From Tretioscincus oriximinensis (Eukaryota > Chordata > Lepidosauria > Squamata > Gymnophthalmidae), in contig JAJVDF010000463.1 in the NCBI GenBank assembly GCA_022410635.1, forward strand, positions 1,003,409-1,067,408: a stretch of DNA of 64,000 nt, read 5' to 3'. The translations under genes were made by a program, and so were the position numbers. A model generated the notes under the pieces. That model ran no database searches, was not told the origin of the DNA, and saw only the letters and a program-made list of their open reading frames with translations. Below, piece after piece: positions 56,115 to 64,000 of the stretch (position 1 is its first letter; the number at the start of each line of letters is the position of its first letter).

Positions 56115-56650
56115 CTATAAGAACATAAGAAGAGCCATACTGGATCGGGCCACACCCATCTAGTCCAGCATTCTGTGTCAGAGGCCCACCAGATGCACCT
56201 GGGCAGTCTGAACAGAGGAAAGCAAAATATGCTCCTGTTCATGACTCCCTGCAAATAGTATCTCAGGAGTCCTGCCTGTTGCTCCATCCCGGAGGCAGCA
56301 GCCAGACATCCATCATAGTACCCATTTATACCCTTGGTGTCCATAAACCTGTCTAGTCCTGTCTTGAAACTATCCAAGTTGTTAGCTAACACCACCTCTT
56401 CATGAAGTAAATTCCACAGGCCGATGACCCACTGGGTGAAAAAATACTTTCCTTTGTCTGTTCTCACTTTTCTGCCCATCACTTTCAAGGAGTGCCCCCT
56501 GGTNCTAGTGTCGTATGATAAGAGAAAACACTTTATCTCTAATTCACCCTATCCATCCCATGCATGATTTTGTACACTTCAATCAGATCACCTCTCAAAT
56601 GTCGCCTTTCAAGGCTGAAGAGGCCCAGACGTTGCAGCCTGACTTCATAA
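56115..56650 (-). pseudogene. CR1 ORF2 C-terminus and 3' end
   Basis: The minus-strand frame (56084-56488) reads [20 protein letters not shown], then HEEVVLANNLDSFKTGLDRF and continues into the 3' UTR. Farther upstream on the minus strand the text CAGGCTGCAACGTCTGGGCC and TCTTCAGCCTTGAAAGGCG encodes the [17 protein letters not shown] block. The terminus is the TTCTTATG microsatellite at 56115-56130. It is among the longest CR1 fragments in the window and is inactive. Confidence 0.9.
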
Positions 56651-56659
56651 GGTAAAAAC

Positions 56660-57460
56660 CTGCAATTTTTTTTAAAAAAACCTCAGACTTGTTGTGGGAA
56701 GGTGGTGGCTTTAGGTGAGAGTCATGACTTGGGTTAAAGAGTACAAAGAGCTACTACATTTTTGGGTTGCCAGTATTGCAGTTCTAGCAAAGGTGTGCTT
56801 TTTCTCACTTAGGCTTNATTTGCATTTACCAGATTTAATCCATTTTAGTAAAGATGGATTAGCTGGGTCTGTCTTAGGTACTATTCACACAGGATCAGCA
56901 ATTCATTTTAGACCCCTAAAACCAATTTCTGAATCCGATCAAGCTAATCCATTTCTACTAATGTAGAGTAATAAAATAGGGAGACAAAATATGCTGATTT
57001 CCCCCTATAAATACAAGGAGTCATGAGGTAAGGTAGAAAAAGGAGATAAGTGAAAGGGAGCAATGGGTTGGTCTATGGTAACCATAGTAACCCCTGGATC
57101 ACAATGTTGGGGAAGAGACAGTTAAGTTATCCAGAGTGACAGTTGCTGCTCAGAGCAGAGTCAGCAAGCAGTTGGAAAATATTTTTCCCCTTGAGCACCA
57201 CAGCCAAGGAAAAGGTACTATCTCAGGTAGAGTAGTAGGAATAGGAAACTCCTGCCAGAAGAACCCAAACTTTCTGAAAGGAAAATTGCTATCAAATTAT
57301 GAAGCCACATTTTCCCTCCCCCACTCTTTCTCTCCTATAACTTCCAACCCCTTTATTTTTCTCTCCACACTTCTATTTTGTATCAGAAAGAGGTCTAAGA
57401 GGCCTTCCATCCAAATGTCATTCCAGGATAGCAGANGCCCTTCTGGGGCCTGAACTATCC
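56660..57460. other. Intergenic, no recognised feature
   Basis: No coding block or named repeat. Similarity between 56745-56960 and 63655-63850 (TTTTGGGTTGCCAGTATTGC, GATTTAATC, TAGCTGGGT, AATTTCTGA blocks) suggests a dispersed family. Confidence 0.45.
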
Positions 57461-59950
57461 CAGAATGGCACATGGACATGAAAACTTCTGGAGAAGCCTC
57501 CATTATACCAGTATAAATCCAAAAGGTGGTTGCTATGTGCTGGTGACCCTCTTATGAATGCATCAGAAGAAAGACCCCAATTTTGAACAAAAGCAGCTTC
57601 TCTTATTTACTTGGCCTTTTTGGTGACCTTCCCAAGACAAGGTTGNAGAGCACAGGGCAAAAAGCATGTCTGATTTCTTTGTGAAAATGGCGCTGAACCA
57701 ACTGTCCAAATGTCATGTGGAAAGCTTGAAACCTTCAGAAGTGTCATTTTTACCATTATAAATCCAGAAGGTTTTAGCAAGGTTCTGAAAGCTCTTAAAA
57801 AGCTTAGGAGAACACAATTTCAAATAAATCCAATTTCTCTTAACTAGTGATGAGTTTCAANGGTCATTATATGGTGTCCAAGGTCTGAAAAACACCATTT
57901 GAAGTCTATAGAAGAACTAAACTGAACTACCTTAACTACAATAACTATGCCACACAANAATGCAGGATGGGGAGCTGCAAGGTTTTTAAGTGTTTTTGGA
58001 AATGGCTTTTACTCATTCCTTCTTATATCTGTACCAGGACACTGTACATGGGTCTCTTTGGTGATATTTAATCCAGATTAAGAGTAATTGTAGAAAGGGC
58101 TTTATTTTCCCTTTGGAATCACAGGAAATTTTTGTTTAGCCATCTTCAAATACAAGACAGCCCCATCAGGAGAAATCTTTATTTGGTGATGAAAACAGAA
58201 ACAAGTGATAAACAGTATCTTCTAAGTTCCAGACTCAAATTCCTAGGGATGAAGACATAAAATGCAAGAAGTAGGATGCTCCAGGTCTGATTATTTCTTT
58301 CTAGATCTCTACTGAAACTCTCAAATCGAACAAAAATCTTTCAGAAGGGAGCTCCCTTTTCTGAAAAAATCCAAGGGATTTCTATGTAAGGCAGTGAGTC
58401 TGAAGAAGAGAGAGAGAAATCTCTGCAGGGAGTCAGCCTGCATTGAGGGAAACTTTATATTACCTTTATGAATGTAAATGTTTTCTGCATGGGCTAAGTA
58501 TGTGCAAACCCCAGCCTGCAATTCTCAGAGGGATCACAACATTATCAGAAGAAGCTTCTGGTAGAGCAAGAATCTGTAGATTGCCAGCCTGAAACCCTCA
58601 GCAGAATCCAGTTGAAGTCAAAGCAAGCTTTCTTTCTAATACATATATATTTTATCACAAGGGCCTCTGGATAGAGCCTAGGGCTTGGAGGTCTATACGT
58701 GAAACCATCTTGATTTGGAACACAAATTTGAAATTAGAAGAAAACGTTTTTGTTTGCTTGCTTGCTTTTAACAACTTTATTCTTTCCTCAGGTCTTGTTC
58801 CTTCCTGCTACATGTGGGACAACAAGGGTTTTCAGTGCTTCCTGCAGTGACTTTTATTTCTGATTATATCTACACCAAGACACAGTAAACAAGTCAGTAG
58901 AAACCTTTACCTGACGATGGACTNAAGCAAGTAATGTATGGTACCTTCTTGGTTCTAAATGGCAATTACTGGGGGTGATGTTGTTTGAGAGCTAATCTGA
59001 TTGAAGTGTATAAAATCATGCATGGGATGGATAAGGTGAATAGAGAAAAACGTGTTCTCTATCACACAATACTAGAACCAAGGGGCATTCTTTGAAACTG
59101 ATGGGCAGAAGAGCGAGAACAGACAAAGGAAAATATTTTTTCACCCATAGGGTCATCAGCCTTTGGAATTTACTTCCAGAGGAGGTGGTGGTAGCTAGCA
59201 GTCTGGATAGCTTTAAGATAGGGTAAGACAAATTTATAGACACCAAGGGTATAAATAGCTACTAAGGTGGATCTTTTGGCGCTGCCTCCAGAATGGAGCA
59301 ACAGGCCGTACTCCTGAAATACCATTTGCAGGGAGTCGAGAACAGGTGCATATTTTGCCTTCTTCTGTTCAGACTACNCAGGTGCAATTGGTGGGCCTCT
59401 CTGTGAAACAATGCTGGACTAGATGGGCTCTGGCCAATTCAGCACGGCTCCTCAGTTCTTATGAAGACTGAATANGTAAGAAGCAGGATGTTCCAGGTCT
59501 GATGCTTGCTTTCTAAATATCCATTGAAATTCTGAAGCCAAGCCCTCATGGTTCACAAGGTAGCTTCCTTCTTTTCCAAATAAATCCAAGCAACTTCTTG
59601 GTAGGTGGATGGGTCTGGAGATTCTCTGCTTGAAACTTTCAGTGGGACATAGCCTCGATCAAAGGAAGCTTTCTATTTAATATTATGAATACAAAGGGCT
59701 TCTNCTAAAGGAAAAAGGTGTGCATATTCCTGTCTGTATTCCCCAGAGGGTCTAACCTTTATCAAACAAAGCTTTCTATTTATTTGTCCACTTCTAAGGG
59801 CAGGGCAAATATATATATCACAAGGACCTTTGGGTAGAATCTAGTGCCTGGATAGAATCCACCTGAAACTGTCACAATCCAGTCTTGGTGTGGTGCAGAA
59901 ATTTGAAACCAGAAGACAGCTTTTCAAAATTGACAGCTTCCAACAACAGC
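57460..59950. repeat. Internally repeated block, interrupted by CR1
   Basis: Several strings recur with changes: AAGAAGTAGGATGCTCCAGG at 58266 and AAGAAGCAGGATGTTCCAGG at 59478; AAGCAAGCTTTCTTTCTAAT at 58621 and AAGGAAGCTTTCTATTTAAT at 59662; TATCACAAGGGCCTCTGG at 58653 and TATCACAAGGACCTTTGGG at 59816. 57470-57530 and 57715-57780 are also related. It appears to be two or more diverged copies of an about 0.7-1 kb unit, with a CR1 end inserted at 58985-59460. Confidence 0.7.
58985..59462 (+). mobile_element. CR1 3' end
   Basis: It runs from GATTGAAGTGTATAAAATCA through TTTGGAATTTACTTCCAGAG and GGTATAAATAGCTACTAAGG to ATGCTGGACTAGATGGGCTC and ends near TTCTTATG. It is in the opposite orientation to 54163-54480 and 56115-56650, and it interrupts the repeated block at 57460-59950. 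Confidence 0.9.
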
Positions 59951-60848
59951 TGTGAAGCAGCTGCAAAAAAGGCAAACACAATCCTGGGGTGTATTAAGAG
60001 GTGCATAGAATCTCNATCACGTGATCTTCTATACTCCATCTAAAACTACACTTGCATTTTTTAAGGACTTCATCATTATTATACTTCATCATTTCGGACA
60101 TTTATTCTANTTTTTTTGGACTGAAGCAATATATTGGGCTACTCCACTTTATATTTTGGAAATTGTGTATTATTGAATATTGTTTTAAATACATTTATAC
60201 TATTTTATTATTTGTATAATTTTTGTTTTGTGTTTGTACGTGGTTGGACACCCGAGGGGTTTTGCTCTGTTTCGTTTGGTGAACTTGCTCCCTTGTGGTT
60301 TTAGAGATTATTTGGTTTCACGGAATTATTCTTCTCTATAGTACTTTGGTAAGACCACACTTGGAATACTGTGTTCGGTTCTGGGACCCCAATTTTAAAA
60401 GGACATTGGTAAACTAGAGCAAGTTTAAAAGAGAGTTACAAAGATGGTTTGTGATCTGGAAATCATGTCCTATGAGGAACGGTTAAAGGATCTAGGGATG
60501 TTTAATCTGCAAAATAGAAGACTGAGAGGAAACTTGATAGCTGTCTACAGATACCTGAAGGGCTGTCGTAAAACAGAGGAATCAGCATTGTTCTCCTTAA
60601 CACATGGAAGGACTAGAAACAATGGGATGAAACTGCAAGGGAGTAAATACAGATTAGATATCAGAAAAAACATTCTAACAGTCAGTGTGATAAACCAGTG
60701 GAATAGGTTGCCACAATTTGCCTTTGCTGAAAGTCTTCATATAAAGGCTGGACAGTCATCTGTCTGGGATGGTTTAATGAATCCTGCATTGAGCAGGAAG
60801 TTGGACCCAGTGGCCCTGGAAGTCACTTCCAACTCTATGATTCCATGA
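59935..60848 (+). pseudogene. CR1-clade polymerase fragment with a ~280-base insertion
   Basis: The left part (AAAAGGCAAACACAATCCTG, GTATTAAGAGG) and the right part (TAAGACCACACTTGGAATAC) belong to one CR1 polymerase frame. The right frame (60444-60848) reads MSYEERLKDLGMFNLQNRR then LRGNLIAVYRYLKG and VINQWNRLP, the conserved end of CR1 ORF2. Stops and shifts make it inactive. It ends CCAACTCTATGATTCC. Confidence 0.85.
60049..60331. mobile_element. AT-rich insertion within the CR1 frame, unclassified
   Basis: The CR1 text stops near CTTCTATACTCC and resumes at CTTCTCTATAGTAC, so about 283 bases were inserted, possibly with a short imperfect target duplication around TTCT(CT)ATA. The insert contains TTGGACACCCGAGGGGTTTT near its right end and no coding frame. 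I do not recognise the family. Confidence 0.6.
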
Positions 60849-60859
60849 AAATGTAACTT

Positions 60860-62400
60860 TTCTCCTTTCCTCAGGAATGGTTCCTTCCTTTGTAACAGCA
60901 AACGTTATCAGTACACTGACTCCAAAAGTCTTCAAGAATGCTGCTCTCTTCAATACTTACAAGAGGGAGACATGCATAATAAACACCAAGCCCAGTTTGA
61001 CTCCCNACTTAAGACATCACTGGTTCACCCATACTTCATTTGATAATCCAAACATGCCACAGGGTAAGTGCTTAATACATTATGCCAAAGTGACATACCA
61101 AATGAGCCACTTACGTGCAGATGGCACAAAAGTCACTAATCCATCATATCTGGGATCCTGCCACCATTTTANCAGAAATCCAGAAGAGGTTTTAGAGGTT
61201 GACTATGTCTGGGTACCCAAATAAGCTAGTTTCCACTGCCATAGTTTGGATATGTGTTGGAATGTGAACCTATCGTCCTCATGCTAGTGTAAGCTATGAC
61301 AAGCCCCACTGACTATACTGGTGTCAGGATGAAAGCCCCTGTTCCAAGTAACACCTATAATTCCAAGATACTTCTTGACTTAACAATTTGCCTGAATCCA
61401 TCCACCAGTTCTTATAATAGTAAATTCTATGAAAAATACTATTCTCTCTGATTTTTCTACTATTTTATTTAATTGGATGACAGGAACTCTAAAATAATTA
61501 CTGTAATGTGAGGGAAATGTTTTCTTTTATCAATTTGAAAACCATAAACCTTTACTCTCTCTCTTGCAATTTTCTATTTCTAGTTTATTATTATGTGGAA
61601 CAATCTGAGAAATGATATTAGGGCGAATACATGCTTAAACGTATAAGGAAAACAACTAAAATTATAGTAATTTCTAAATTAGAGTATGAAAATAATATAT
61701 ATGAATATATGGATACTTTTATCATACAGTAAGCAGAGAACTTAAATTATTTGTGATTTGGTTACCATGTAAAAAAAAGGGTATAAAACTTTGCACCTTT
61801 AATGGAAATAGAAGAGAGGGATTTTCACCAGGTGTAGATTATAATGCCTGTAGTTTATTAAAAGTACAAACTTTTATCTCACTTTCTATCTGTTACTCCT
61901 ATTTGTTGGAAGCAGAGAATTGGGTATCTAATGAAAGAAAGGATAAAGGAAAGCAGAGTCCCGTCCCTCCCCCCAGACCTGGAGGCTCAGTTTTATTACT
62001 ACAGTACAACTAAGTCTTTCAATCTATATTTATTTAATTAGTTGGCTGATCAACTACAGTAGAACNCTTTTTAGAACAAGATCGCTTAAGTAATTTAACA
62101 GCTATAATTTATGCACATGGTTCTAGTGGACAAAACAGTGGTGTACATATTTGAGTAGTCTGAAACGAAACTGGTTTAGTGTTTTTGAAAATACCATTAG
62201 CTGTCTTGGGTAGTGGCAGGTAAGGTAACCCTCTCTATTGGCTTCTCTCACTGCTGCCACAGGTACCTGCCTCACAGAACAGGCAAGTGAGTTGGGTGTA
62301 CCACTTGACCATTACCTCATTGCTGCTGCTGCTGCTTGGAGTCCATTGGTAAGCCTGAGGGGAAGGTGAGCTATTTGAGACATGCTTGCCTCAGCTCCCA
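60860..62400. other. Intergenic; one GGGTTACC-family fragment
   Basis: 61760-61990 includes GGTTACCATG and GATTTTCACCAGGTGTAGAT with AAAGTACAAAC, the interior of the GGGTTACC family. 60870-60900 resembles 58785-58815 (CTTTCCTCAGG, GTTCCTTCCT). Nothing else was assigned. Confidence 0.5.
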
Positions 62401-63436
62401 GGCTGCATTCGCACTGCACCTTAAAACACGCACCACTGCGAAGCCAACATCCACCGTCCTGATGGTATTACCATAAAAACCAACTCTGAAGTGCTCCCGC
62501 TTCCCTCAATACTCCCACCACTCATTTCAGCTATGGAGTTCATGGTCTAATTCCATTGCCACTGCTTTTTTTTGCCATTCGCGTTAGTTGTACTCCAACT
62601 ATGGAGTTCTCTATAGGCACTTTCATGTACGCGGGCACTCTCATCTCAGACTCACACTCAGCTGTAATGTGACTGGAGCCTCAGCCTATTTGGTAAAGGG
62701 GTGGGTGTGCATGTAACATTTTCAGCCAGTTTCTCCTGACCAACATTGTGTGCAGAGCTCCTTTGGAGTATCGCACACTCCGAAACACAAGCTTTTTATT
62801 TGTCGCCAGGGAGGAAGGGAAGGAGGAGGGGGACAAAATGGACTGGATTTGATGGCGATGATGCAGATCTACCCAATCCCAAGTTGCCAGTGACTTCGCA
62901 GAACAACACATGAGCTCACCCTTCTCCACTCCTAGGCACCATTGAGCTACCCTCCACCACTCCCAACAGCCCATGGAGTCTTGACATTAATGAATGACCA
63001 ACCCCATCATCCTTGAAATGGATTGGAGCCCTGAGGGATTATAAAAAAAAATTCTTTTACCCCAGGTGGTGTAGCCTTGAGCCCTTCTGCTTCCTAGCTA
63101 CCCTGCAAGCCCTCCCTGCATCTTGAGGTGACCAAGCCTGGCTGCATTTTCCCCTCTGTCCCCTTTGGGCCTTATTTCGGGTCTTAACAAAGAGGACAAG
63201 AGGCAGATGGGTGTGAGAGGTAGGGGCAGAGGGGAGACAGCGAAGGAGTGGAAAAACGGGCTTTTCCAGCTTCCTCTGCAGCTACAGTGGGAGGGATTCA
63301 GCCATTGAGACGTGTGCTCTGTGGGCTCTTAATGTGCAGTGGATACGAATATGAAATTAGGCATCCAAATCAGGTTCAATTTGGATCNATTTAAAGCATT
63401 TTCCATTCCATGTTAAGGTATAGTGCATTTACAGCC
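62401..63436. mobile_element. DNA element with GGCTGCATTC termini, copy 3 (longer)
   Basis: The left end GGCTGCATTCGCACTGCACC and the right end TTCCATGTTAAGGTATAGTG then ATTTACAGCC are inverse. Interior blocks ACTGCGAAGCCAACATCC and ATTACCATAAAAACC match copy 1 at 31288. At about 1.04 kb it is twice as long as the other two, with unrelated sequence in the middle. Confidence 0.65.
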
Positions 63437-63876
63437 CCACTGTTCTCACTACTGGTAAATGAAGGACACCCGTTACAGCTACCACCATGGTTGANAGGTA
63501 AATATTGGGTTGGAAAAAGTGAAATGGATACCTGTAAAATAATGGAATCTAAAAGGTTTCTAAAAGATTTGGTTTGGGGATAGGGGTGGCATGAGATAAA
63601 GGCATGGTATGGGTGGGAGGAGTGGGTGTAGCATGGTTGGGAGTGGCAGAGTAAAGGGACTACAAGATTTTTGGGATGACAATGTTGCCATTCTAGTAAA
63701 TGGGTTCCACACACTTAAATCTGATGGTATTTATATGATTTAATCAATTTCAGTAGAAGTGAAGTAGCTGGGTGGTGACCTAGACACTGTTTGAAGAGCT
63801 TCAGGATTTCATTTCCAACCCTAAAACAAATCACTGAGCCTGTTCAAACAGGAGTGAAGATAGGTCAGGTTAACAC

Positions 63877-64000
63877 CAGGGTGGATTTGATTTAAATCTA
63901 ACTGATTTAAATCACGATTTAAATCACGATTTAAATCACTAGTCAGTAAGGCTTGATTTAAATCAGTGATTTAAATCAAAGTTTCTACCTAAACTAGTTC
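63877..64000. mobile_element. GATTTAAATC-rich repeat, cut by the window end
   Basis: The palindrome GATTTAAATC occurs six times, at 63889, 63904, 63916, 63928, 63955 and 63969. It follows CAGGGTGGATTTGATTTAAAT, the start of a repeat I recall as common in reptile genomes. Its right end lies outside the window. Confidence 0.8.

Overview
The window is vertebrate nuclear DNA, most likely from a squamate reptile (lizard or snake). The evidence is large introns with GT/AG splice sites, a dense load of CR1-clade and L1 LINE fragments, tRNA-derived SINEs, a Sauria-SINE-like copy near 34.7 kb, many short hAT-like and fold-back elements, and long microsatellites. Scattered single N bases and one 275-base gap mark it as a draft assembly. 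The species cannot be fixed from the sequence alone. The one protein-coding gene I can support is ENPEP (glutamyl aminopeptidase, aminopeptidase A), on the minus strand. Its first seven coding exons lie between 29315 and 2657: 28702-29315, 14474-14615, 13537-13668, 12428-12548, 8654-8808, 7016-7129 and 2657-2791. Every junction has a GT donor and an AG acceptor, the phases are compatible throughout, and the joined reading frame has no stop. It covers about residues 1-471: cytoplasmic tail, membrane anchor, N-terminal domain, the GAMEN motif, and the complete HEXXH-18X-E zinc site. The C-terminal half should lie beyond the left edge. Layout: 1-2656 is the start of intron 7. 2657-29315 is the ENPEP body, with introns holding CR1, hAT-like, SINE and fold-back insertions; intron 1 (14616-28701) is the largest. 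From 29316 to 64000 is the 5' flank of ENPEP. I find no second gene there, only repeats and unassigned sequence. These include a GC-rich fold-back block at 30.6-31.0 kb, a compound CT/GATA/GGTA microsatellite at 36.7 kb, an L1 insertion with a 17-bp target duplication at 44 kb, a solo LTR with a 5-bp duplication at 48 kb, and internally repeated blocks at 57-60 kb. I found no CRISPR array, operon, bacterial system or obviously new protein system. The most interesting items are dated or structurally clean transposon insertions: two hAT-like elements with exact target duplications, the L1, the solo LTR, a long near-identical hairpin in ENPEP intron 1, and several small families that recur within the window.
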